NCBI GenBank assembly: GCA_004154925.1
Contig: QJNS01000752.1
Location: 248,001 to 312,000, forward strand
From: Monosporascus cannonballus
Lineage: Eukaryota > Ascomycota > Sordariomycetes > Xylariales
Direction: 5' to 3'
DNA length: 64,000 bases
Position numbers and translations under genes: made by a program
Shown: positions 42,302-52,363 of the stretch, one piece after another
How the letters are laid out: the number at the start of each line of letters is the position of its first letter
How positions within the stretch are numbered: position 1 is the stretch's first letter
Notes under the pieces: model-generated
What the model was told of the DNA's origin: nothing
What the model saw: the letters and a program-made list of their open reading frames with translations, nothing else
The model's database searches: none

Positions 42302-42328
42302 CCTGAGCTAGCTGAGGTAATGGCTACG
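42302..42328. repeat. L-end terminal repeat and right target duplication of copy B
   Basis: Read inward on the minus strand, the terminal repeat is TTACCTCAGCTAGCTCAGG (42320 to 42302), identical to 13945-13963. TGGCTACG at 42321-42328 is the second copy of B's 8-bp target duplication and resumes copy A sequence. Confidence 0.88.
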
Positions 42329-42397
42329 GCTGCTGCGCCGCAGGCGCAGCCACAACCTCCAAAATGGGGTCCTGATCACGATGAGGCAAATCAATAG
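42329..42397. repeat. R-terminal 61 bp of copy A and right target duplication
   Basis: Positions 42329-42389 match the R-terminal 61 bp of copy B (31396-31456) on the opposite strand with few differences, including the CTGCGCC/GGCGCAG hairpin. The terminus reads inward TTGCCTCATCGTGATCAGG. ATCAATAG at 42390-42397 closes the target duplication of copy A. This small fragment is the displaced end of copy A, cut off from its body by copy B. Confidence 0.85.
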
Positions 42398-44012
42398 CGC
42401 CATCCGTTGCGCAACCGCTACATCCATCTATCGTAATGGACATCAGGCCCATATTAAGTGGATTGTGGCGTTAGATACAAAAAATAAGTGGCTAGTAATA
42501 TGCCCTAGTACCTCCGCCGGCTGGGGGTGGTACCTGGGTTAACTTAGAGCCTGGCCAGGGTACGGACCAGTGCGGAGGTGCATGATTTTTTATATAGAGT
42601 ATTAGCAGAATGGTGTACCTTTGGGTGTTTACGGGTTACCACCGGTGGCCATCCATGTATAGGTTTCGCTGGTCCCATCCATACATTTTGAGGTGGCGGT
42701 GGATGGCGCTCACTGGCCTCAACATGCAGCGAAAAGCAAAGCAAAACTACTAATCTCCCTACGACTAGCTATCCAATCTAGGGCTAGGGTATCTTCTGTC
42801 TCTAAAGACTCGGGGACAGTTCTTGCAATAATTATCTGGATGAAGAGGAAAGAAATTTTACCGACTCTGGGTGGGTGAATCGACGTTGCAACCACGGTGG
42901 CTTCATTTGTGGAGACAAGGAGAATAAATATCATGATATATGTACGGAGTATAGAGATGTCATGCAAGATGATGGAGCCTCTAACATGCACGGTTTCCTA
43001 ATCCGGAGCCATGACGCCGGTATATGCGTTGTGGCTGCTTCATATATGTTTAGTTTCCGAATTTATAGGCCACCTCTAGATATGGGACAAATCAGATGGC
43101 AGTTTCACTTGGCGGCTAACAAAATGCGTGCGGAGAAGACATGCAGAAGTACGAGCCTCCGATAGGAGCGCGTAATGCTATACTAAATTAGGTGTGCGGA
43201 GGACGCACATTATGGCTGACAACCCACTCGCTAGCTTCCACAATTACAATAGCACCCATGCCTAATAGTAAGCGACCCTCCTCATACGCCACCCCAACTT
43301 AAGGCTCTCTCCAAATCGTTCGCCGTCGTTTAAGAGTACTGAGGAACGAAGGGAGTGAACGAGGGTTATTGTGTCCCACGTTTTTTCGTTTTTTTTTATT
43401 ACTATGACAAGCTTCTCGGTATAAGGTTAGTACTCATCAGTTGTGCTGCAATATTTGGCCGCCGCTTTAATCCGAGTTCAAAGTGACACTCAGAGGATAT
43501 ACCACATGTCAGCCATAGGGGTTGGAAATCGAAGCGGGATGCCTTGAATCCCCAGCGTCTCATATGTAACCGGATCTAGGCAGCGAAACTGGAGAGGAGA
43601 TTCTGGTGGCATATTCATTGAACTCCTTGATTTCGTACCCATCTGTCATCAGGCTATGACGATCATTGTTGGAGGTTTCTAAGCTAGGGTTTGCACAAAC
43701 CACCCACCCACGCGACCCACCAGTACCTACGGATGATATTTTCAATCATAAATAAGTAAGAAAGGCCCATAAACATTTCGGAATTGCTTTTATAATAATT
43801 GTATCTCGGTAACAGAAAGTGTTAAGCCTTTATGACGTCCTAATTTTATGTTGTGTGTAGTGAATGGGTACCCAATGGGTAAATACCCATTGCAAACCCC
43901 TATTCTAAGCACCTAGCTAATTACATCACGCAGCATACACTTATAGACCTTCTCACTTGATTGTATCACGTCTGTACTGAAAGTGATCTGGCCGGTGACA
44001 TAGAACCGCAGT
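42398..44012. other. GC-balanced intergenic stretch, no confident gene
   Basis: Several short overlapping frames on both strands (60-96 codons), none with a recognisable domain. A perfect 9-bp inverted repeat with a 2-nt spacer, CAATGGGTA-AA-TACCCATTG, lies at 43873-43892, and AATGGGTACCCA precedes it; this may be a transposon remnant. The region lies downstream of the ankyrin pseudogene. Confidence 0.45.
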
Positions 44013-46105
44013 TCACCTAAATTCGCCCTCCAGATCACTCTCCAGATCGCTTTCCAGGTCGCTCTCAAGGTCGCTGTGCAGATACGTAGGTCCCTTTCGC
44101 CCAAAGCCATCATCTCCTCCGTTGGCCAAAAGAACGTCCACGACTCCCTCGGCATAAGACTCCCGGGCGCACATGATGGGCGGATTGCCGAGAGAGTCCC
44201 GAGCTCTGACATCCGCTCCGGCGGCTATTAGGAGCTCGGCTATCTCCGCCTTGTCCTTGTCGCAGATCAACCCCAAGCCGTTGTCCCGCACTGATAAGCC
44301 ATGTAATAGGGGACCTGCGTTGGCGTCTACTCGCTCGTCAGCGAGCAAAACACGGACCACGCCCAGAAACCCGTGATTGCAGGCATAGTGTGGAGCTGTA
44401 CAGGGTCCTTCTTCAGGGTATCGTCCATCGTCGGTGGTTGTGGGATCGGCGCCTTTTGGAGCAGCAGGCTGACTATTTGGGCTCGTTTTTCCGTCGACGC
44501 GTCGTGCTACTCGTCAGATAATACACGGCCCAGTCCGCTGGAAGGGCGCTCCCAGCGGCATGCGAAGTGCAAGGCGCTAAGACCACTAGTGTTAACGGCA
44601 TTGACGTCCGCGCCATGTCCTAGTGGCTGGTCAACGACATCTGGAACCACGAGTTTGCAAGCGAAATGTAGCGCGGTGAGACCGAGCCAATCCTATTCTC
44701 TTAGTCTGAGACCCTATGCGTTCTGTATTCGTGGGACCCCTTACTCCAGCATCAACTGGCGTGCCATACTGGATCAGAAAATCCACGACACGTCTAACAG
44801 GGAAGCTGTCCGCATATCCGAAAACACAGAGGCAAGCCAGGGGGTTACTCTGCAAACCCCAGTCACTAGGCCTGAGAAGCGAACGAACGTCCTGCAAGTT
44901 GCGGTACGAGGCCCAGTCCCACGAAGTATTCATTTCTGCATCCAGGAGAATCTCCAGGAGGCGGAGAATCCGTTGGCAGTCTCTATCAGAATTCAGTCTA
45001 TGTCGTCGTTTGTAGATGAGTTAATTGACCGCCATGAGCAAGGGGCTGTGTCGCGAATAAGTACCCACGTCACGGAGAGGTGAGCAACCGACAAGTGGGA
45101 GCTCCAGGAGCTGCCGTTGCTTTGCCGGGGGCAGGTCAGCGTGCAACGCATGTTCGAGAAAGGTTATATGCGTCCAACCAGTACACCTCGCGGTACCGTC
45201 TGGACTGAGCGCCGCTTCTCGGAGGATCTTCAACTTCTCGAGCTCCCTCGGCGTAATAGACTCCCTTTCTTCCGAGTAGACATCTGGACCAGCCAGTAAA
45301 AGTGAGGCCGGGGGCCAGCTATCCCGTGTATCAAGGGCGCGGATATAATGCTCGTAGTAGGCATAGTGACCACGGACGTGGATGTTATGCTGACTCCACG
45401 CCATGTCGAAACTTGCTGCTACCATATGTTTCACAATTTCCGGCGGCACTCTGGCATCCGTTAGGCCAACTATTATCGGCACTTCCCCTTCGTCTATGGG
45501 CGGAAAGTTTCTGAGAGGGTCGGGGCTCGCGTTATAGTGGAGCAGGAGCCCCAGAAGGCGTACTCCGGTTTCCATCTTGAGACCGACGTAAAAGGCCCAC
45601 TGAAGGGGGGTATGGGGCGCATACCGGTACCTCCCATGGGTGTCGGAAACGCGTTGCTGTCGGCTTTGTATTCCCTCGGTAGGGCCTCTACAACTTAAAG
45701 GTTCCCATGACTGACAGCCACAGCCAGAGGCGTGCGAGCGCGGGGATATCTCCGAGATCTGCAGCGAGGGTTATTGAGGCTAGCAGGGAAACCATAGTCG
45801 ACGTCCGCCCGCAATCTCATGGTGGTTCCTAGCAGTTCAACGTCTCCATTCATGCAAGCCCAGTAGAGGGCGGAATAGAGGGTCCTGCTGTTCGTCTTCG
45901 AGAGTTGACGTATCACAATGCGGTGGAGCGTCTTGCTCCCAGTTCGTGCTAGCGCGAAGAGGTCGTTGGAGTCGGAGAGTAGCTCGACACAGGATAGGAT
46001 CATCTCCTCCGGGAGTGATTCAAACATGCTTCTCGTCTTCGTCTTCGCACTCCTCTTCGGGGCCGAAGTAGCGTACTTGCACATGGGAGCCATCTGTAGC
46101 ATCAA
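44013..46105 (-). pseudogene. F-box / ankyrin-repeat protein, pseudogene
   Basis: The frame opening at 46105 (probable start Met about 27 codons further in, before F-E-S-L-P-E-E) has an F-box-like N-terminus (S-L-P-E-E-M-I-L-S-C-V-E-L-L), then ankyrin-type helices. It hits TAA just after A-V-S-H-G-N-L near 45695. Homologous sequence continues in a shifted frame through 45021. There an in-frame TAA follows L-L-M-A-V-N, after which the same frame runs to about 44650. Frame then changes again, and a last ankyrin stretch (A-E-I-A-E-L-L-I-A-A-G-A-D-V) ends at 44013 after four D-L-E-S repeats. At least two stops and two frameshifts rule out a simple intron explanation. Such F-box/ankyrin genes are numerous and fast-evolving in fungi; intact ones would be ubiquitin-ligase adaptors. 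Confidence 0.75.
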
Positions 46106-47394
46106 GGATCAGTATCAGCCCGGAGACAGGCAGAGTGGGAGAGACGCGATTGCGATGATAGCCAAGGCTGTTCAAGTCAACGGAAGCGTATGACTTACTT
46201 GAAATAGCTCTCGCTGTCGTTTAGCTGCCGCGAAGATTTCTTGGAGAGCAATCGCCTGGTATTTCCTGACCTTGTTTTGATCGGATACAGACTGGTGGCG
46301 ACCAGCACCCTTGCGATGCCAGCCACCTCGTTGGGCTCCAGAATGAGGCATTATTGAAAATCAAGTCCCGATCTCCAAATAGGGGGAGCAAAGAGGCCAG
46401 GGGCCGCTGTATCCCGAAGTTCGTTGGTGAGGGGGGTGGCAAAAGTAGCGGGTCCTCAGTTGAAAGTGCGATGATTACAAACGATGGCCGCGGGACAGCA
46501 GCGCTTTGTTATGTAGAAATTACCAAAAATTTTCATACTCGCCGACAGAAACCAACGGTCGACGCTGAGAGTCGGAGTCGGCGATACTTAATGCTTATGG
46601 AAATGAATGCAAAATCAAGTTCAACAAGGTATAGAAGCCATAATGGACAGAGTCGGCGAGATGGGACTTTCAGTCGACAAGGGGAAAATAGAGTGAATAA
46701 CGGGAACATCATAAGTTGACAACAGAGATAACAGAGTTGTCAATAAGAACTTATGGTTGATAATAAAGAATTTAAACACTGGTGTAGTTTCAAAGTCGAG
46801 GATTGGAACTTATGGTTCACGTCGAGTATTACAGGGTTGATGAGAATAGGCTGTAAGCAATAACAATAAAGAACCTGGAGTCGACTATAAGAAACAGAGT
46901 AAACGGGATCCTAGCCGGTCTACGTGAATCCATGCCAGTCTGCCTTTGATAGGCCCCTCATAATTCTAAGCTTTTGACAATGTTCATGATTATGTTAAGA
47001 AAGGGGCTAGAATATGGGCCACTAGACGGCCTACACTGCCGTGTCCGTATATTTGTGTGGTCCCTAAGCCTCCGGAGCTGATCGCTTTTTGCTAAAGGGG
47101 CTCAACAGGTATTCATCTTTTTCTCAACACTCTGGCATTTCTAAATTCATCAGCAGATGCTAGGCTCGTTTATCAAGAGATGCTTCTAAGACATTGGTAC
47201 TCAATTTTTAAGGCTCTCCGGCTTTTAAAACATTGCGAGATCCGTCCCCACTTTGCATGAACTGCTCGCATAAGATGTAGTTTTGTAGCCTGAAAGTCGA
47301 TACTCAATTCGCAGTGTTTCGCAAATTTCAGTGGAAAGAGGCATTAGAAGAGGCTTATTCTTGTTGCAGCGGACTGTCTGACTACATACCACAT
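46106..47394. other. Intergenic stretch, no confident gene
   Basis: GC-balanced to about 46500, somewhat AT-richer afterwards. A 121-codon plus-strand frame at 46354-46719 has low-complexity, R/S-rich composition and no family signal; I do not call it. It includes the 5' flank of the ankyrin pseudogene and the 3' flank of the ATPase gene. Confidence 0.4.
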
Positions 47395-48981
47395 CTATCC
47401 AGCCATGACACTTCTCCCCCCATCCTCTGTAACTCGGTTTCGGATTCTAACTTTTAGCACACCATGGCTGAGCCTCTTGACATTGAGCGAGTCGTCTATA
47501 CCCAGGGCGGCGCTCGGCGCGAAGACCAGCGCCTCCCCAACTTTCAACTGCACTATGTGAGCGAACATGGCCGTGGCAGGGTCGGTGTCCTTGATGGATA
47601 ATTCTTTAAACGCGTCCGAAAGCCTCCCAGCTTCATCATCCGTGTCATTGGCCTTCTCTCGCAGTCGGGAAACAATGGAGATACCGGCAAGGTGCCTCTG
47701 CAGGGCATGAAGCCAGTCAGGGGATGTAAACCTGTGGACTATCGTCATAGAACACAAGTCAAGTAATTTCGGAGAGACTGTAGGCTCTTGTGTTGAGATT
47801 ACCACACGAGTACCCAGATGTCGCTGCAGACGAATCGTCGCGAGCAACTGCTCTGTCAAGGTTCCGGCCTCGGCTGACTCGTTCATATACTTGTGAGCTT
47901 CGTCTAGGGCGACGATCCGACCGACTGAAGCTTCCTGCTCAATAAAAAGGCTGAGGCAGATATTGAAAAGTGAACATGCTGCCTCGGCCGTCACGCATGG
48001 ACAGGACAGGTCCACGATCGTGAGCTGGCCCGACTTTGGTGTCCAATCATTACCGGTACTCTTGTTTGATGGTCCCTTTTTTCGCTTGTCCCCGTACAGA
48101 TAGGGCATAGGGCCTTTCACCTGCTCCTTCACCATGAAGCTCTCAAGTGTATCCAGGCGCTGGATGAGAGGGCTACGCTGCGCCACAGTGAGAGACTCGT
48201 CCCTAATCTTATTGCTGAATGCGGCATATTTGAAGGTTGAGTTGGTGTTTTGTTGCTGCAGGCGCAGCTCCCGTAATATGCGACTGACGACGTGCAGGTA
48301 CAGAGGCATGTTGCCACCTTCTTTGACTGCCATCAGATCCATCATTCGCTTCGTGTTGAGGTCCGTCTCGTTGATTCGCAGCTCTTCAATCTTGATGTTT
48401 GGAAACCGGGAATACGTCTTCCTGATCACCGCCACATTTGTCGGCGCGCACAGAACTCTGACGCTAACATCGGGATGCGTTGATAGGAATGCAGCCTCGC
48501 ATGGGTTGCCACCGGAATCAGAGATGAATGTGTCGTAGTGGAAGACGATTCCCGTCAGCGGGCGGGGCAGCTCGTTGGCGTCTGATGGAATAAGGCAATT
48601 TTCTAGCAAGCAGGAGAGCGTATGGCTCTTTCCTGAGCCCTGGCTACCGCAGATGAAGGTACTAGACGGTACCGCAACATTGTAGTAAAATACTCCATCG
48701 CTTTGGAGGCCATTCCCGCTCACACTCCCGGCGAGAACACCATACTGCGGGAACAGCGAATTCGATGAGGCTACGAGGTCTACAGCCCGCTGGCGCGCTG
48801 ACTCGGTGAAGAGGGGAGCTGTTCTGGCCTCGTCAACACTGTAGAGCTCCCCTCTCCGCTCAAGGAGACGTAGCCGCTTGGTAAGTGACTGGCCATCGGC
48901 TGATGAGTTGTTGCTGCGAGGTGTCGCCACCCCTGGTAGGTTCGAGTCGGGGCTCTCGGGTCTTGAAGTGGAGGCCGGCAT
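47395..48981 (-). CDS. HerA/FtsK-like P-loop ATPase, intronless
   Basis: One uninterrupted 528-residue frame starting M-P-A-S-T. Residues 1-50 are Ser-rich and probably disordered. Walker A is G-S-Q-G-S-G-K-S (112-119). Walker B is I-V-A-L-D-E-A-H-K-Y (356-365), followed by S-T-Q-E-P (396-400), which sits where HerA/FtsK/VirB4-type ATPases have a sensor motif. An Arg-rich stretch about 380-392 could supply an arginine finger. The middle (about 200-315) is a variable insert with basic residues (R-K-K-G at 300-303). This architecture fits a DUF87/HerA-like hexameric motor or a fungal orphan ATPase; substrate unknown. No signal peptide or membrane segment is seen. Such single-exon ATPases recur in fungal genomes as 'P-loop NTPase' proteins. 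The fold is well supported, the function is not. Confidence 0.82.
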   Translation of the reverse strand: MPASTSRPESPDSNLPGVATPRSNNSSADGQSLTKRLRLLERRGELYSVDEARTAPLFTESARQRAVDLVASSNSLFPQYGVLAGSVSGNGLQSDGVFYYNVAVPSSTFICGSQGSGKSHTLSCLLENCLIPSDANELPRPLTGIVFHYDTFISDSGGNPCEAAFLSTHPDVSVRVLCAPTNVAVIRKTYSRFPNIKIEELRINETDLNTKRMMDLMAVKEGGNMPLYLHVVSRILRELRLQQQNTNSTFKYAAFSNKIRDESLTVAQRSPLIQRLDTLESFMVKEQVKGPMPYLYGDKRKKGPSNKSTGNDWTPKSGQLTIVDLSCPCVTAEAACSLFNICLSLFIEQEASVGRIVALDEAHKYMNESAEAGTLTEQLLATIRLQRHLGTRVVISTQEPTVSPKLLDLCSMTIVHRFTSPDWLHALQRHLAGISIVSRLREKANDTDDEAGRLSDAFKELSIKDTDPATAMFAHIVQLKVGEALVFAPSAALGIDDSLNVKRLSHGVLKVRIRNRVTEDGGRSVMAG

Positions 48982-50570
48982 TTTCTTATCGTTGGCGTTG
49001 TTGTGTGACCAGGAAGGATTTGACGTGGGATAGGTCTTATTTTACAGGTTGTGATAAGGGGAACTCCATCAATAGCAACGACGGCAGGAAATGGAATAGC
49101 TTAAATACTTGCGAGACCCAGTACTCCAACTTGCGGTAGCTCGCCCGAGAATCCAGCAGAAGACTGGCGAAAGGGCGGTAGAAGAACATTGCACCACAAA
49201 GGAGGCCGGCCTGATCGTATCCGATGCAGGACTAGTAGCAGATGCTCGCGGATTCTAGGTATAATACTAGAAGCAAACGGTTGAGCCGCTTAACATGCGG
49301 GTACCCGTTCTTGTCCCCGACCTCTCCTAGACTCCCTTCCAGTCAAGGACTTATCCGTTCGGGAACCTATAATGTCGAGAAAATTCGGTGACGGTTTGCT
49401 GTCGTGGACACTGAATCCCTTTGTGTAGTGTCTGCTTCTATCGCTTCCCAATAAAGGCGACTGAGCGACAGGATGACCTGCCTTGCATGTTTGGTTCCCA
49501 GCTGTCACAGTCAAATTAACTGGAAGAAGAGGTTACATATACAGTATGAGAAGTTATAATTATTTTATTAAATTTCCGAATCTTTTCAACATACCTCAGC
49601 TTGTAGCTGGGGCAGCCGTCGGTGGGGTAGATAATATTAAGTTCAATATAAGGATACAAGAGTTGTACCAGTTTAGGCCAAGGCAAAGGGAAACAAAGGC
49701 AAACGGCCCAAAATGTTTCCCCCGTGGTCACTTAAGTCACCAAATCGTTAAGGGCTGCAACGCTCTTAGTTGTGTGTTCCAAAGCGGACAGAGGTAACTC
49801 CATGCAGATAAAGTGGCTTAGATGTCTTAGACGTATATATGTAATTCAGCAATGAATACGCGGGCTTGGTATTCAGACGGTACATATGACTTCTATGTAG
49901 CAGCATAAGGGGGATTGTGAGACAACAAGGGTGATGTCAGCATAGATGTTTAGACAACATCGTTCACAGCTAACGTCACAGGGCCCCCAATGAATACTGT
50001 AGACCTCACATCGATCTCACTTTGGCACAACCACCCTGTCCCTTTATGCTTTTCCTAATATTACCCTCATATGATAAGCAGTCTGATTCAGGTAGTTAGT
50101 TTCTCAAATGATGCATCCTGTGACTATACCAGGAGATGCTCCGAGTCTCACATTTGTATCACATCTTCATATTAAGCACCATCATAATCGCGACAGTCAA
50201 GCTGATCGGAAGAAAACGTTGCACATAGAGTATGGAAAGTGCTAATTGTCTGACTGGATTCGAGTTCTAGGGAGCAGTGACTACATGGCTTCGAGCCTTT
50301 GACGACTTACAAGGCTACCCCTTTTCTGTAACAACAGTCATAAAGATTAGTGACGTCGTAGATAATTACAAGCAGCTCAAAGTTTTATTACCAGCAATGT
50401 GTCCTTACGTGCATTTGTCCTCGTATCCCTATGTCCATATGTCCAAGCTGGGTGCTACAAATGCAGCTGTGTCCCAGATGCCATCTGCATCTGATTCTTT
50501 TGCTATGTGGTACCTACTCAAGAGTCAGGTGTAACTGAAAGATCTTCTTGCCATTTCGTCTCAGACGCGT
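48982..50570. other. Intergenic stretch with a diverged direct repeat
   Basis: No confident gene. About 50 bp at 49503-49553 (GTCACAGTCAAATTAACTGG...) recur in diverged form at 50190-50240 (GCGACAGTCAAGCTGATCGG...), same orientation, about 690 bp apart. A 104-codon frame at 49483-49797 and an 85-codon one at 50277-50534 show no family signal. Confidence 0.45.
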
Positions 50571-51075
50571 TCAGGCGGCGCCGCCTTCCTGATCATCTAG
50601 GTCTGAGTCCGCGAGCTTGCGCTTCTTGCTGGGAAGGGGTTTGCGGGCCTTGCCGCTGGCGGCCGCCTTCTTGGTAGCAGCAGTGGAGGCGGTGTCAGAC
50701 GACTCGTCATGGATAGTGCCAGCACCGGCCGCAGAGGTACTAGCCACGGTATCGTCGTCGGGGGCGGCACCCTTCATGGTAACCTTGCCCCCCTTGAACT
50801 CGAAGCCGTGGGGGCTGATGATGGAGTTAATGGAGCGCGGACTGATTCGCATTAGTTAGCACCCCGTTAGGAAATCCGGGAAGGGGGGCGGGGCCGTTGG
50901 CCAAGTGATGGATAGGTACTTACACGTTCTTCGCGTGGTTGATGCCGAGGATGGGGGCGAGCTTGCTGGTGTCCGCCTTGAAGTTCTGGCAGCTCATGAT
51001 GAGGTGGCAGAGTGCGATGATGCTCTTGGCCTCGGTGGCGTCGGCGTTAACCTGCTTAGGTGTCTTGGGGGGCAT
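50571..51075 (-). CDS. Small two-exon protein with conserved-looking N-terminal domain and basic tail
   Basis: Exon 1 is 51075-50924 and exon 2 is 50841-50571. The 82-bp intron (50842-50923) starts GTAAGT, has a CTAAC branch-point-like site and ends CAG. The product is 140 residues. Residues 1-75 form a compact, probably helical domain (includes K-S-I-I-A-L-C-H-L-I-M-S-C and P-R-S-I-N-S-I-I-S-P-H-G-F-E-F). Residues 76-140 are low-complexity and Ala/Ser/Thr-rich, with K-K-R-K at about 123-126 as a probable nuclear localisation signal, and an acidic end D-S-D-L-D-D-Q-E. High-GC coding bias supports a real gene. I do not recognise the family; a small nuclear or DNA-associated protein is a guess from the tail. 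A long pyrimidine-rich leader lies upstream (51076-51400). Confidence 0.75.
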
Positions 51076-52363
51076 CTTTGTAGATTGTGAAAAGCCAATA
51101 GGAAAATGGTTGACGGTGGGTTTGTGTAAGCTTGTGGTTTGTTGGTAGGAGTTTGATGGCAGCTATGTAGCTGGTTGATGATTTGGTTGAGAGAAAGATA
51201 GGTGACAAGAGGTTGTGTAGATAGATAGAAGAAATGTGCTTTCGGGCAGATGTCGGGTGGCGTCAGGTATGTTGAGTGAGAGTGCCGCTTGGGATTGCGA
51301 GTGTGTCGATAGGTTCCCAAGGAACAGACCCGGACCTGCTTGAAGATACCGGAATGACACCGTTGCTGCCTTGCTTTGAGTATGGGTTGCATACCTGAAT
51401 GTCCCGGTGGTTCAGTTCCACTATCGGCGTGGTTTATAGGAAACTGACCCGCTTCCCCCCCTTAGACAATCGTTCTTACCTCCCGAAGGGTTAATTAAGT
51501 CGTAGGCCATGGAGCACGATATTAAGGCGGTTAGAGTAAGGACGGCTGACGAATTTGTCACTCCTATTCCCAGATATATATATATATATATATATACATA
51601 TATACATCGGGAGGAATTAGCTTAAACTCGATATGAAGGGAACCAGGGGTACTAAGATGTAATTAGTTATGCTGCTAATAGAGTCCACGAATGTGAGCAC
51701 ATGGCTGAAGAAATTATGAGGGATTGGAAAGCCTCTTTACTTTAGTATATCATAAATCGACGGTCATGGCAACACCTAACGGCAATTTATCCAGATACCG
51801 TAGTTATGACGGTCCCCTGTTCCTAAACAACTCATATCCATATAGAGAGCACCGGTAGTTTAGCTCTAGCTCGCCCAGCTCCCTATCTCCTTCTAAGTAG
51901 ACAATGCTAATGCATTGGATGCGGACTAGATAGAGCAGCGATACCAATCGATGCTAGCTTGTTTTACCTGAATCAACATGTAAGTACGGCCTATTCTATT
52001 TTCGGCTTAGGATGTCGTCTTCCAATGCAAGAACACCTACACTTGTTTCCTGGTCTAAGCTCCGAGTATATCAATCTCAAAGGGATAGTGATACCCCATT
52101 GGTAGGGAATAGTTGACAGCGACATCCGGTATATTATAAGGGTATCGATGGAAGTTTGGAATGGATGCGAGATATGTGATTGGAACCCATGAGCCCGATA
52201 ACGACTGTTTGATACGTTTCTTCTTTTGGCGCGGAGTTCTCGAAGCTTGCCAAGGGGATGTGAGTTTCGGCTTATAGGGCAGTTTTTATATACTTGTTGT
52301 ACATTATTGTTTTGTACACGGTCTCATACATGTCAGTTTTGGCTATCTTGAGCCACATGCATC
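51076..52363. other. Intergenic stretch with a TA microsatellite
   Basis: The first about 350 bp are the probable promoter and 5' UTR of the small gene to the left. A (TA)n tract lies at about 51572-51606. The remainder holds no frame with recognisable domains and includes the 3' flank of the mL57 gene. Confidence 0.5.
51572..51606. repeat. TA dinucleotide microsatellite
   Basis: An uninterrupted run of about 12 AT units followed by a partly broken ATACATATATACAT tail, in intergenic DNA. Confidence 0.9.

Larger units (their letters stand above)
31396..42320 (-). mobile_element. Large DNA transposon, copy B, full length, inserted in copy A
   Basis: 10,925 bp with inverted ends beginning TTACCT on both sides and an exact 8-bp target duplication TGGCTACG. 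It lies in the opposite orientation to copy A and is inserted 69 bp from A's R end. The whole length mirrors copy A: for example 42190-42320 against 13945-14075, 40980-41100 against 21880-21990, 38700-38830 against 24120-24260, 31510-31600 against 31250-31345. The interior is strongly AT-shifted; about 125 bp at end L and about 100 bp at end R are GC-balanced and nearly identical to A. All coding frames are broken, so it is non-autonomous now. Confidence 0.87.
13945..42389 (+). mobile_element. Large DNA transposon, copy A (interrupted by a Gypsy element and by copy B)
   Basis: Bounded by an exact 8-bp target duplication and TTACCT/TTGCCT-type inverted ends. Its own sequence is 13945-15117, about 21788-31395 and 42329-42389. 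Removing the Gypsy insertion, copy B and one 8-bp duplication leaves about 10.8 kb, close to the 10,925 bp of copy B. The interior is heavily AT-shifted, but the outer 100-odd bp at each end are nearly unmutated. It carries one long broken frame resembling DUF6589 (about 14290-23820, plus strand) and further broken frames towards end R. Size, 8-bp duplications and inverted ends fit a cut-and-paste DNA transposon (hAT and KDZ superfamilies make 8-bp duplications), but I cannot assign a superfamily. Confidence 0.82.

Noticed and set aside
13945..42389. Interpretation as a Helitron, because of a hairpin near one end
   Set aside because: Exact 8-bp target duplications and inverted TTACCT ends are not Helitron features, and the ends are not TC...CTRR.
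13945..42389. Interpretation as a giant cargo-carrying Starship
   Set aside because: No tyrosine-recombinase (DUF3435) frame was recognised at an end, and the length is explained by nesting of two roughly 10.9-kb copies plus a Gypsy element.
44373..45083. 236-codon plus-strand frame
   Set aside because: It is antisense to the ankyrin-repeat pseudogene, whose repeats are recognisable on the minus strand; no domain on the plus strand.
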